DNA of 64,000 bases, taken from the NCBI GenBank assembly GCA_029255685.2, contig CM055318.2:34460001-34524000 (forward strand). Direction: 5' to 3'. The DNA is from Silene conica. Taxonomy: Eukaryota > Streptophyta > Magnoliopsida > Caryophyllales > Caryophyllaceae. The notes below the pieces were generated by a model. That model searched no databases and was not told the DNA's origin. It saw only the letters and a list, made by a program, of their open reading frames with translations. Shown in pieces: positions 30,385 through 41,460 of this stretch (its first letter is position 1; each line of letters opens with the position of its first letter). The position numbers and the translations under genes were made by a program.

Positions 30385-31125
30385 CTAACGTCACTGTTAC
30401 GACTGTTACATCATATCACCATACTGATTCCACCACTTACCGCAGCAAGTAGGTACCTAGATCATAAATCTGCACATCCTGCCCGTGGCGGGTCCCAAGG
30501 AGAGAGATCATAGGAGTGAGATCCGTTCCCCACAACGGTCCCACACATTACCACATTAGTCTGAACAATATACGATACATACGGATATACATTAACATAA
30601 CAGTATCGTCGCAATCAACAATATACAGAGCTGAGTAGGGAAACCCTACCTCAACAACAATCGCTGCGAAAAAGGAAACACAGAGATCCTACCAACGCTG
30701 TTCTACGAATCCTCCTCCTAAGGATTATACAAATGTGAATTACTTCACTAAACAACATAATCTACGATACACAACGATAGAACGTTACTTACTTGACGTA
30801 GTATGGACTAGGTAGATGATCGGCGCGACTAAGATCCTTGCAAAACACCTTAAAATGATTGACGGGGTTGAGGGGGAAGAACTAGGGTAGCAGGTTTTCT
30901 ATTTTGATTTTGGTAAAAATGAGAACTTACCCTCAGCTAACTTTTTATAATAACCACGGCCCAACTACTGATAGGGCTCACTTGGTCGAGTTCAACACAC
31001 TCGACCGAGTTCGACTGGCTCGGTTGAGTTAGTCTCACTCGACCGAGTAGCTCTTATTCGACCGAGTTTGACCTACTCAGCCGAGTTGGTTCACAACTCA
31101 GAATACACAAACGAGGGGTGTTACA
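30385..31125 (-). repeat. Partial LTR H (chromovirus type, minus orientation)
   Basis: The minus strand starts TGTAACACCCCTCGTTTGTG at 31125, the usual start of Tekay-like LTRs. The left limit is approximate. No PBS is found at the left end and no target duplication could be matched, so it is a fragment: part of H, and the left part of the J 5' LTR, were probably deleted. It carries the six-unit palindrome array. Confidence 0.6.
30980..31086 (-). repeat. Six-unit 19-bp palindrome array in LTR H
   Basis: Twelve-base units start at 30980, 30999, 31018, 31037, 31056 and 31075, exactly 19 bp apart. The consensus is ACTCGACCGAGT, a near-perfect palindrome; each unit differs by up to four bases. 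The array lies 39-146 nt from the LTR start. Confidence 0.92.
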
Positions 31126-31671
31126 TCGACAACGGTCGATGATACTCTACCGGGAGGTTCGGTCAGGCTGGGAGTTACGGGTTGTGATTTGAGCTTTGGT
31201 GATTGAGCTCAGTAGTGGCATGACATTTTCATATCATACTTTGTTTCATATTCATTTATTTTACCTTGATAGTTATCCTTCTCAACCGCGAGGTTGACCG
31301 TGTATTCGTGTGACACCTGTGATGATCTATAATGGGGAGCAGATTTTTGACAGGTTTTGAGTTAGCTGTTTTGGGGAGCTCATGGGGAAGCATGAGGATG
31401 TTGACTTGCCTACCTAGTGGATTAGCCCACTTAGTAAGACTATCAAGATGTAGCTTTGTAATTTAATGTTTCCTCTGTAGCAGTTTTTTAATTTGGTACG
31501 TCGGTTGAGTTAAGTAAGTTGTAATAATAAAAGTTTAAATTTAATCAGTTTTTTATATAAAATACTTTGGTTTGTTTACCTTGTTATTCACTACCTCGGT
31601 CGTTCCGAGATGGTAACAACTCTATTTATTTGAGAATGTATTGCTAAAGGCTCTTAAATAAATGTGTTACA
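31126..31671 (+). repeat. 5' LTR remnant of element J
   Basis: It matches the last ~540 bp of the J 3' LTR (about 49305-49844), including GGTCGATGATACTCT and GAGATGGTAACAACTC, and ends TGTTACA next to the PBS. The upstream part is missing at the H boundary. Confidence 0.85.
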
Positions 31672-31673
31672 AA

Positions 31674-31685
31674 GTGGTATCAGAG
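31674..31685 (+). other. Primer-binding site, tRNA-Met (element J)
   Basis: TGGTATCAGAGC lies two bases after the LTR end, complementary to the 3' end of tRNA-Met. Confidence 0.88.
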
Positions 31686-34274
31686 CGAACGATCCTTAGG
31701 CCTGAACCAATGAATTTAATGAACTTAGGATGTGTCTACATAAATGAACCCAGGTAGAAACTGTTAAGAGCCCCTTATTACGTTTAGGAAAGCGCGCTTA
31801 ATTCGTACCTTGGCCCTCTCATATTTGAACTGGGATTACCTTGGGAGGGGAAAACAGAGAGGTGAGAATTTAAAGGAACTAGATTTAATAGGAATCTATT
31901 ATTGTTTGTAGTTAGAAATCGTGTATGTCTGTAATTTAGAATATATTCTAAACTTGTTGCAGGATGTGGAATTAAGGTAAGTCTTATGTGTTAAGGCCAC
32001 TTGGCCGAAACGTGTGATGTGTGACGTCGACAATTGTGCTTTTGTTGTTATTCTATTCGTGTATACACTTCTTATTTGAATGCCTTGTTCTTTGCAAAAA
32101 TAATTTGATGTTTGGCTTACTATGCAAATGTAGTCGAATTTTGAGATTTATGCTTGTCATTATTTTACTAATTGCCTTAGTAATCCATGTCTAGTGATAT
32201 GCGGAATGAGTTGTCCAAGCCATGAATGCCATATAGTTATGTGTTAAATAAATCATACTTAAAATTTAAATACCAATTTTTTTATGTCTACTTATACATA
32301 TTCAATTTAGTTATTAAGTTAATATTCAATAAGTGGCACCTTAATGATTTCTAGTTTACATTTACGTACCTTAATAAGTTATGATGGTTATGATGGTAAG
32401 AACTAATTCATTTATTTATACATATATAACTATTGAGTCATTTAGTTGATACTAATTTTCAGATTCGCAATCTTTACCTTTTTTTTAGATGGCAATTACA
32501 GTTTGAAATAATGAGTAAATATTAATATGATACAATATTATCCCTACGCTTCAAAATATATGTCAACATGTTTTGGATAAAGAATGGTTGTGTTAAATGT
32601 GATAATGTGAAGTAATGCGAAATTTTAAAGGAACCAAAATTGTAATAAATTTCTAGAATGTTGTGTTGATTGTACGTGCTGTCATTTAAAATGTGTTCCA
32701 TATATGAATATGAAAATTTTATGTATGATAACCTTATGAGTTAGATTCACAATGCATTTGGTTTCATGTTAATACGAATTATATTTTGCGAGAACTAAAT
32801 ATTTTAGTCGACAATGGTCAGATTGTTACTGCACAATTTTGTTTTGACTCATATTTTTGAAAAGGAAATAATTTAAAATTTATTTATTGTTTATGCATAA
32901 TTCGAACTCCAATCTTTAGAATATTCATTTACATTTTCAAAATGATGAGCCACGTAAAATATTAACGATTCGTTATTGAAGTGTAATTTTTGCAAGTTGC
33001 CCCAAGTTTCTGTCTAATTGGTGTAAAGTTTTTGTTCAGACCACTGAGTTGTAAAATTTGTTATAAATAATTCCCTTAAGATTTGCATTTGATTTTTTTT
33101 CCTTATAATTAGTTAATTCATTATATTTTCTAAAAACAATAATAGCTCACATAATGGCTAAGCGGTTATTTAATTATGATTTTTAGAAGTTGCCACGTGA
33201 TGTATGATTGTTAAAATTGTAAGTTATGTAAGTTTTAAACATAAAAGTTTAATCAACTATGAATTATGAAATATGACCATGTAATGTTCTGATATGGCAT
33301 TAGTAGCATGAATATTAGACATATAAAATGAATATAAAGTTTATTATATGATATTATAACCTTGTTGTTACAATAATGTGAATGGATTTCATGACCTACT
33401 GTGACTATTATTTGCAGAAATGGAAACGAAATATACAAGTCTAAGTATGACAATGTGATATGGTTATTATTTTACAATATTTTGTGTGATTACCAAATAT
33501 ATAAATGACCGGATACGTGTCTTTGTATGCTTATAGTCGTATTTATTTATAATTGTTAGTTGTTAACTTTGACCAATTCTTGTATAAAGAGATTAGAAGT
33601 AGGTGTATTTATGTATGTTTTGTTACGTGTTACCACTGTTATTTTATCACGGAAGTAGCACATGTTATGCAATATCGTAAGAGGCACGGAATTTTATGCT
33701 GGTAAATGAATGTTGTCAAATTATTTTGTGACCTCGTGAATATTTATATGATAACTCGGGTTGTGCTCAAATGTTCACATGTTTTATGTTTTGGTAACTT
33801 AATGCCTTTAGCGAGAATATGTATATTGTAAGTCATAATTGTCGTTTAGTTGTGCTGAAATGAGAAACGAGTAGTATGTTGTGCTTAATCATCTTCTAGC
33901 ATGTCCCTTCGCCTCTATATGTAGTGATGATCGGCGTTTAGTGATATATAAATGTGATGGAGGTTACGGGGACGTAAACATGTTTAAGGAGAATAGAATT
34001 GGAAAATCTCGGAAGAACAATGATAATTATTACATGAGTTGAGCTGTGGTTCTATGCATGAAAGTATTGCATAGTGTTGTATCTTTTGAGTTGGAGCAGT
34101 GATGCGAGTTATGTATGTATATATTTTTTTTCATTTAGTTGTTGGCCTGTTTCTTTTAAGGAGGATTGACCGGGATAGAATGTCTTCATAGAAGATTTAG
34201 GGAGTCAGAGCAGAGGAGTGGAGGAGTGTCGTGTTTGGTTGTGTGGTTGAGATTGTGTTTAGACACCTGCTAAT
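31686..34274 (+). other. Non-coding interior of element J
   Basis: This 2.6 kb of AT-rich DNA lies between PBS and pre-PPT region, with no frame related to gag or pol. J is therefore a non-autonomous LTR element (LARD-like). I see no cassette of the palindrome type here. Confidence 0.65.
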
Positions 34275-34430
34275 AAACTTCGGGACGAAGTTTGGTTTAA
34301 GGCAGGTGGAATGTAACACATGCCATTTCTAAGGGGGGTGATCTAGAGTAGAGGGCGTCAGTTGACTTTGGTTTGGTGATGGGTAGTGAGGTGAACTTCG
34401 GGAACGAAGTTCTTTTTAAGGAGGGGAGAC
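34275..34430 (+). other. Doubled pre-PPT hairpin and polypurine tract of element J
   Basis: AAACTTCG 34275-34282 with CGAAGTTT 34286-34293 is followed by GGCAGGTGGAATGTAACAC. GAACTTCG 34393-34400 with CGAAGTTC 34405-34412 is followed by GGAGGGGAGAC and then the LTR start TGTAATACCCC. The closing base pair differs compensatingly (A-T against G-C). The first copy looks like an older PPT-LTR junction 118 bp upstream of the current one. Confidence 0.7.
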
Positions 34431-35382
34431 TGTAATACCCCGTATGTTAGCCCCAGTCAACGGCAGTCAAACCATGCTTTATACACGTATTTCAAAAGAA
34501 TGTTTATAAAGTATTTTACGTAAACTGTTATTGTTTTATAAATCGTATTTTCACGATTATTTCTTATTTCATAATAATTTTATATTTGATGATTATATCG
34601 TAAAATGGCATTTTATTCGTATTCCTTTAATTTTAATAATATATGTATAATTAAATATATTTCCTATTTTATATTTATTTCTCGTCTATACTTAATTTTT
34701 ATTTTTTTTTATTTAAGTCGTAATTGTATTTAAATCCTATTTTTTATATATATTCTTATGTAGTTGCTAATAGTTTAATCTTTCTATAATTCATATTATA
34801 TGAACCGAAATATTACCGTAATAATAATATTTATATTTTTGTAAGTAATTTAATGTGTAATACCCGTATATTTATGAATTTTTTGACGAGTATGATTAAT
34901 TATATGTACTCGTTTATTTTAAGTTAACGAGTTGATAATGAAATATAGATGTTAGAATGTCTCGAGATGCGTGATGGGCCGAGTAAGAGATTAATGGGCT
35001 CGGATTGAGGGATGAGAAACCATGTACTATACATCGACATTCTAAAACCTAGCTACACCATCGAGATTCTAAACCTTATTCATCGACATTCTAAAACCTA
35101 CAACAACTAAAAAAACCCTAATGCACCGTCAGTTTAAGGAGAACGAAGAAAGAACAGCCATCACGCATCATCATCTTCTTTGCTCTTCATCGTCACTGTT
35201 CAGACCATCATCGTCGTTGTAAGACAGGCCTTCCAAATAGTACTCTGGTTCGTTTTTTATATGTCGGTTATCGCTTTGTGTTATCGTTTCTTGTTAATCA
35301 CTTAGACTCGAGCATATACTGACAGACCCAGACCCTAGGCTAGACAAGGACCATGAATGACCCACACCTTGGCCTTGAAAAC
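34431..35382 (+). repeat. 3' LTR of element J, first part
   Basis: It begins TGTAATACCCCGTATG after the PPT and is interrupted at 35382 by element F; it resumes at 48101. Around 35033-35100 it has three copies of a short direct repeat (CATCGACATTCTAAAACCT and variants). Confidence 0.8.
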
Positions 35383-36935
35383 TAATGCGTGCATATATTA
35401 TAGACTTTTTAGTCCCTTTTTAGCACGCATTTCTATGTAATTCAGTGGTTTATATCGCTTTATGCCCCGAATAGGCTACTTTGTGTTTGTGTTTCTATTT
35501 TGCAGATATGAACTGGATTGTAGCAGAAATCAAGCCTTTCTACCTCAAGTTTCGCATTTTGTTAGAAGATGGAAGAATATAAGACGGATACTTGTGCAAG
35601 GAGAAGCGTGAAGGTTGTCGTTGACCACAAGGAAGACAAGTCAATCATTTAGAGACCAATCATAGACCAATCGAGGAGCAAAAGTCTCGATCGAGCTGTC
35701 CTGTGCTCGATCGAGAGGAATTGAGAGTCAAGAAGACTCGATCGATATAGTTTTCAGTCGATCGAGTAGCTGAGCTATGAAGAAGTCGATCGAGAGGATC
35801 TTTCCCTTGATCGAGCAAATTGCTGAAGATTTTTCTCGATCAAGGAGTTATTCCTCTTGATCGAGAGCCTTCTCGGGCTAGCTGTATTAAGCCCGTAGGT
35901 TTTTTAGTTCTCGCTTCTTTCTATAAGAATACGAGGGATTATCATTTTTAGGTTATCATAAACTTATCATAAAACTTTTATCAGGTCGTTTCAGTTGCCA
36001 CCTTTAGATTGTCACTTTCCATTTTTCCTTACGTTGCCATTTTCGAGGATTGACAATCGGGTTTTGAGACTGTTCTTTACGCCGGAATCATTTGATTGTA
36101 ATCTTCTCCTTGTTAATCTTAATCTTTCTTTCATTGCTTTTATCTGTTTCATTTACGTTGTTTCATTCTGCCCATAATTCACGTTTTCTGCCTCGATAAT
36201 CGTGCCCCTTGGTTTCGTTTGTCTCGGCCCTTTTTCTCATTCTCATCATTGCTTTTATCTTATTTTAAACCATGTCGTTCATTAGCATTATTATTATAAT
36301 TGCTATCGTTAGTAATTACGTTATGAGTAGCTAATTCTTTTATATGCCGGGATGAGGGAATCTGTATCAAATGCATGATAGGTTATAACCGGGTAGGGTA
36401 GTTTTGCAGTACGAATTGTCGTTGAGCAATTTATCTATTGTTTGGTTGAATGAGTGCACGCAGGAGACTATACATTTAGTTAAACCCCGACCTAGATTGG
36501 AAAATTGGAAGGGTAAGGCTTTCTTAACGATGATAATTAGTTTCTGTGAGGGCGGACGTCAAGCAGGAATGACCTTAGAGCGACTTAAGATCGGAAGGTA
36601 TACTCGGATTAGAGACGTGACTGTAATAACCTAGCTCTTCCTACCAATAAACTGACCAACCTAGTTTTCACCGATAGTGCTGTTGACACAGTGAACCGAA
36701 ATCCTAGCATATTTCTCTCTTCTGATTTATTTCATATCTTTTTCGTTTCTGTTCTCTTCCTATCTTTTTCTCTCTTGCCTTTTATCTTCGTAGTTTAGTT
36801 ACAACAATTTAAAACCCCCAATTTTGTGACCGACAGATAATACTTTAGCTTCCCTGTGGAGATCTACCCTATTTATCACTAGCTTCTGTTAGTAGTTTAT
36901 TAGGTTTTATTTTTGGTGTTAAACGACCGGCATCA
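35383..36935 (+). repeat. 5' LTR of element F (1553 bp)
   Basis: It starts TAATGCGTGC (TGATACGTGC in the 3' copy) and ends CGGCATCA, five bases (AATTT) before the PBS. The start-proximal inverted repeat is TGCGTGC 35386-35392 with GCACGCA 35423-35429. The palindrome cassette is at 35686-35865. Confidence 0.87.
35686..35865 (+). repeat. CTCGATCGAG palindromes in U3 of the F 5' LTR (four pairs)
   Basis: Pairs (unit starts) are 35686/35706, 35737/35757, 35785/35806 and 35835/35856, with offsets 20, 20, 21 and 21 bp. Units are CTCGATCGAG and one- or two-base variants (GTCGATCGAG, CTTGATCGAG). The cassette is 303-483 nt into the LTR, matching A and E. Confidence 0.92.
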
Positions 36936-36940
36936 AATTT

Positions 36941-36958
36941 TGGCGTCGTTGCCGGGGA
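36941..36958 (+). other. Primer-binding site, tRNA-Asp type (element F)
   Basis: TGGCGTCGTTGCCGGGGA has one mismatch to the site in A and E. Confidence 0.88.
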
Positions 36959-36994
36959 GGCAATTCTATAATCTGTTTTAGTTTTTTCTGTCTT

Positions 36995-37022
36995 GTCTTA
37001 AGGAATTTTAATTCCTTAAGAC
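36995..37022 (+). promoter_or_regulatory. Leader stem-loop of element F
   Basis: Arms GTCTTAAGGAAT 36995-37006 and ATTCCTTAAGAC 37011-37022 form a perfect 12-bp stem with a 4-nt loop, 30 nt before the gag ATG (37052). The loop-closing pair is T-A here and C-G in A. Confidence 0.7.
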
Positions 37023-37051
37023 TGATCTTATTGGTTTTCTTTTAGCTGTGT

Positions 37052-38342
37052 ATGCGCAGGTTTGGAAGGGGATAACTGGTTGAGGCCGATCCTGAACCTG
37101 AAAGGACCTTGTTACGTAGGAGAAGAGAGCTTGAGAAAAGTCGTCAGGAGGAAGCCTTCAATAGTTCTGACAGTGAGAGTATTGAATCTGTTGAGGAGAT
37201 TTCCACTGCTGAAACCAATTTACCAGTCAAGATGCCTAATATTGCTAGTCACTCAAAACCTACCGTTGAGTTCATTCCCAAAGGGTTCAGCTTATCCACT
37301 TATGAGGATGGTAACACGTTCCATTTCCGGCCCTCTTATATCAACATGGTTGAGAGAAACCAGTATCGGGGGGTCGTGGGTGAAGACCCACGAAAGCATA
37401 TGGAGCGGTTTGCTGATTATTGCGTGTCTATCCCTGCTACTAGGGGGTGACTCAAGACAAGATTAAGGAAGCTTTTTTTCCTTTCTCTTAGACTAACAAT
37501 TCTCGGGAATGGCTATCTGATTTGGATAGAACTACAGCTGGTATTACGATTGGAATTCATTGGCCTTAGCGTTCTATAAAAATTACTTCCCTCCGCAAAG
37601 GACCAATGCACTAAGGACTCAGATTGCCAATTTTAAGCAGAAACCGGCTGAGAATTTAAGTGAAGCGTCGGATCGTTTCAAGGGATATGTGAAAGTTGTA
37701 CCTCACCATGGTTTTGAACCATGGTTTATCTGTAACCAGTTCTATAATGGATTATACGATCACCATCGAGCTATACTAGATTCTGCTGCCAATGGGAGAT
37801 TTCAGCGTGAAGTTGATGATGACAAGGGTTGGAATTTGATTGAAGAGATGGCTACTCACACTTCGGAGTATGGTAACCCACGGAGTGGAACTAGGACTGT
37901 GGCTCATATTGAGTCCGAAGGGTTGGATACCAAGTTTGATAAGCTGTTTGCTAAGATGGAAAAGTAGGAAAGTCAAGCCTCTGGGAGCCGTCAGACAGTT
38001 CATATGATGCAACGGGAGAAGCTTACTTTGTGTGAAAGGTGTGGTCAACCGGGCCATGTTGCTATCGATTGTTTTGCTGACAAAGAGCAAGTCTACTCTT
38101 TTTAGCAATATCGTCAAGGAAGAAGGTATAACCAAGGGTAAGTCCACCCTAACTTGAGGTGGAAGAGTCAAAATTTCCTTAATCCGACCCTTCCGCCACA
38201 GCAGCAAGCCTATGTACCCCCACATAAGCAACAATTTCAAAAGGCGCCTTAGTTTGCAAGTCCGCAGCATGGAAGTTCTTCATCTAGAGGAATTTCGTAA
38301 GTGGGATAGTTGAAGTCCATGATTCAGGCCTTGGCTACCTAA
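37052..38342 (+). pseudogene. Element F gag, broken
   Basis: ATG 37052 reads MRRFGRG then a stop; the E gag also begins MRR. Gag homology continues across frames: 37109-37450 (FIPKGFSLSTYEDG, RPSYINMVERNQYRG), a frameshift after a T-rich run at about 37474, 37560-37967 (ALAFYKNYFPPQRTNALRTQ and WFICNQFYNGLYDHHRAI). The CCHC knuckle CERCGQPGHVAIDC (about 38035-38076) is followed by several stops. The same domain order as E, so the ancestral gag was complete and has since decayed. Confidence 0.87.
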
Positions 38343-39725
38343 ATGACCAAGTCGGACCAAGCTAGTAATGTTACGATTAAGATGCTTGAGTCCCAAATTG
38401 CTCAATTGGCTGCCAACCAATCTATTAGGCAACCCGGACAATTACCCTCTCAATCTGAAAAGCGAAAGAAGACTCTGAATATGATCACTTTGAGGTCTGG
38501 TACATCTTATTCTGGCTTTAGCAATTCTGATTCTGTTGTTTCTGTTCCTACAGGCACGAAATCTAACAAAACAGCTGCTGCCGCTGATAAAGTCCTCGAT
38601 CGAGAGGATTTTTCTCCTCGATCGAGGAGTTTTCCTGAGGATTTGGTTGATCGAGAACATCAGGTTACTCGATCGACCGTTGTGGCTGAGGAGGTTGTTC
38701 GATCGATCACTATGGATGGAGGAATTTCTCGATCGAGAGAGCAAGGTGGTCGATCGAGAGAATATGAGGATGAAAGCTCTCGATCGAATGGTTCTGAAGA
38801 GCAAAGTGCTCGATCAAGAATTCCTAATAAGCGTATGATTAAAAATGCTCTAATTCGTGATACTCACAAGACGGATTCTGATGAACACGTTCCATTTCCG
38901 GGGCGTTTGAAAAAGGTTAAGAAGACGGAGCCGCAGTTTGCAAGGTTTGGTCAACTCGTGCAAGAGTTGAAAGTTCACGTTCCATTTCTCGATTTGGTAA
39001 GGAAGGTACCTTTCTATCTCAAATTTATGGAAGAAATTCTTATGCGTAAGCGTTCATTAGACGAGATTGAGACCGTATGTTTTTCGGAGAAGTGTTCCGC
39101 ACACCTCCAAAACAGGACTCCAACTAAGTTAACTGACCCCGAAAGTTTTTCTATACCATGTCATATTGGTTTACATTTGATTGATAGGGCCGTCTGCGAC
39201 CTAGGAGCTAGTGTTAGCGTAATGCCCTTGTCTTTGGCTCAGCGATTAGGTTTTACCCAGTTCCACAACACCAACATGACGGTCCAAATGGCGGACCATT
39301 CTTTGACACGACTCCTAGGAGTTTTTGAAGACATTCCTGTGAAAATAGGACGGTTTTTTTATTCCTGGTGACTTTGTCGTGTTAGACATACGCGAGGACA
39401 CACACACACTCCTATTATATTAGGAAGACCGTTCTTGCACACCGCGCAAGCAGTCGTAGATGTCGGCTTACGTACTTTAACGTTTAATGTTGGTGGAGAG
39501 GAACTAGTGTTTGCCAAACCCGCTACACATGATGGGTCTATGCGTGTCCTTGAATGTAACGTTATTCCTACTGTTGACTTAGAGACACCCCCTATGATTG
39601 AGATGCCTTATGTTCCCATCATTGATAGTGAGCCCCCTTATGCTATTACATTGCCTGTTACGCTTACGCCTCCGCCTCATTTTGAGAGCAAGAAGGAGCA
39701 TAGTGCTGCTTTTATTATATGTGCA
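38343..39725 (+). pseudogene. Element F gag C-terminus, linker and protease
   Basis: A 342-codon frame (38343-39371) holds KMLESQIAQLAANQ, LRSG, a serine/arginine-rich linker made by CTCGATCGAG units, the conserved FLDLVRKVPFYLKFMEEIL and the retropepsin motif VCDLGASVSVMP. A T-run frameshift at about 39350-39360 shifts the rest (DFVVLDIREDTHTPIILGRP, 39435-39725 FLHTAQAVVDVGLRT). The frame is cut by solo LTR G after IICA and resumes at 42697 with GLGWGALSIEQG, ending at TAG 42772-42774. That short tail resembles the AGIGLGKPKVKE end of the E protein. Confidence 0.87.
38595..38818 (+). repeat. CTCGATCGAG palindromes in the F gag-PR linker (nine units)
   Basis: Units start at 38595, 38617, 38646, 38668, 38698, 38728, 38749, 38779 and 38809. 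Offsets inside likely pairs are 22, 22 and 21, with three of 30. Units fall in different codon phases (LDRE in one, PRSR, SRSR in others), unlike the constant GRPT of A and E. Confidence 0.9.
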
Positions 39726-40770
39726 TGTAACATCCCGCATTTTCGTAAACAATATTTAAAGGTTTTAAGTTCAAGCTCGAGAAATAATTTATATTTCGTA
39801 AATTTTGGGATTCCATTTAAATAACTGATGAATTTATGTGAGAGTACTTTTAAAGGATTTAAATAAGATTTCATTTAATTGCGTAATTTGCGTCTTAGCC
39901 ATTTAATTTCATATTCCAGAAATATTTATATCGTCTTAAGTTTATAGTTACCTTAAGTCGTTTTTTTTAGCTTAAACCGTCTTAAAACTTGTCTTATGGG
40001 CCTAACTTGTTAATGGACCCATTTTCCCTCTTTTTCCTCACAAAACCCTAACCCCACCATCTTCTACCTCACTCCTTCATTTCAATTTTCAGATCTTGCA
40101 AACAACAACAACACCATTTTTATAAATTTCTCCTTCAATCTTAAAATGCTCATAGAATCTTCGTTTCTTATCCGATTGAGACGATTTTCGCGGCCACGGA
40201 TTCCTTGTCTCGAGCCCGTCGTTTTAAGGTAATCAATCTTGCATTTTATGACAGTCGAAATTTCGGCCTGTTTGAATTAATTCGAAATTCGTGATAGTTG
40301 TGATGTTTTGTTGTTTTAGGCGGTGTTTGTGTTAGCCCGGAAGAGGACTTGGTGCTTATTGAACAAGATCTTGAAGGTTTCGCTAAGTAAAGGTGACGAT
40401 AATGAGAAACTCGGCCTTAATGTGAATATTAGCAAGTTTTGATGTGTTCTTATGTTAGTTTCTGATTTTTGTTAATGTTTAATGATCAATGGACTTAGTA
40501 TCATGTTTAGGATTGTTCTTATGTGAAGAATTCATGCTTGGTGATGTTGTTGTATGTTCTTAAGCTTATTTTCAGTTTGTCACAAGTTAAGACGGATACT
40601 TGATATAATCGTTTGAGGATTGTTATGGGATTTGTTTGCTGATAGATAATGAGTTTAGATGATTCATGATGTTGGGTAAATCTTACTTGTAGCGAATATT
40701 GAAGTTTGTATGTCGAATTGCGATGTTTTCAATTAGGCTGAAAGTCGCGTTTTTCGTATCAGGCTCTCTG

Positions 40771-41155
40771 AGCCGGTCGACCGACCGGCCGCCGGTCGAC
40801 CGGCCGGGAGCGCTTCTTTGTGTTTTTCGTATTCTGAGGAAAAATTGGCTTGGGACTGCCAGCCGGCCGACCGGCTGCCTGCCGACCGGCTGGTAGTCTC
40901 CTTGTGTCGTTTGTGTTTTGCGAAAACTATAGGAAGAGGGGAGCCCAGCCGGCAGACCGGCCGCCTGCCAGCCGGCTGGGAGTACATGTGGGGTTGGTTT
41001 GCGTATTGTATAGGCTAAGGGAATGGGTTCCCAGCCGGCCGACCGGCTGCCTGCCGACCGGCTGGGAGTCCCTTTTTGTTGTTCTCGGTTTTAAAAAGAA
41101 AGAAGGCTGGGTGGATCACCAGCCGGCCGACCGGCTGCCTGCCGACCGGCTGGGG
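40771..41155 (+). repeat. Five GC-rich palindrome blocks in solo LTR G
   Basis: Blocks start at about 40771, 40861, 40947, 41033 and 41121, i.e. 90, 86, 86 and 88 bp apart. Blocks 2, 4 and 5 read CAGCCGGCCGACCGGCTG then CCTGCCGACCGGCTGG, which folds on itself; block 1 is the GGTCGACCGACC type (second unit 19 bp on); block 3 is a variant. The ~52-bp spacers are strongly diverged while the blocks are conserved. Confidence 0.88.
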
Positions 41156-41460
41156 ATCCCTGCGAGCTGTTTTGTTGTAATTCGCGTATAACTTTCAAAC
41201 GATTGATCGGTTTTGATTGAAACTCGTTTTGTGTATCTTTGATATGTATTCGAGATTCCCGGAGGATGGGCGACACTATATTGGGTTCGGGAATGGAGTG
41301 AGGATAGAGACCCCCCCGGTCGGGTAGCCGAAAGGGAAACCGGCTCTCCCTCAACTTAGTTCCCGGGGTCAATTAAGTGTTGATTAGAAGTTAAGAAAAG
41401 TAGAACTATAGATTAGTTCATAGACTTTGGTTGATATTGTATTGATGCGTATTAAGTTAT

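Noticed and set aside
30980-31086. Six palindromes as an ordinary microsatellite
   Set aside because: The gaps differ in sequence while the palindrome is kept; a plain 19-bp satellite would have homogeneous units. Kept as a finding instead.
40771-41155. Repeat-spacer layout resembling a CRISPR array
   Set aside because: The DNA is a plant LTR with a perfect target duplication; blocks are self-complementary, spacers are diverged copies of one another, and there are no cas genes.
40699-41191. Arginine/proline-rich frames on both strands with repeated PADRLPADRL
   Set aside because: They are read-through of the palindrome blocks in solo LTR G, which is non-coding.
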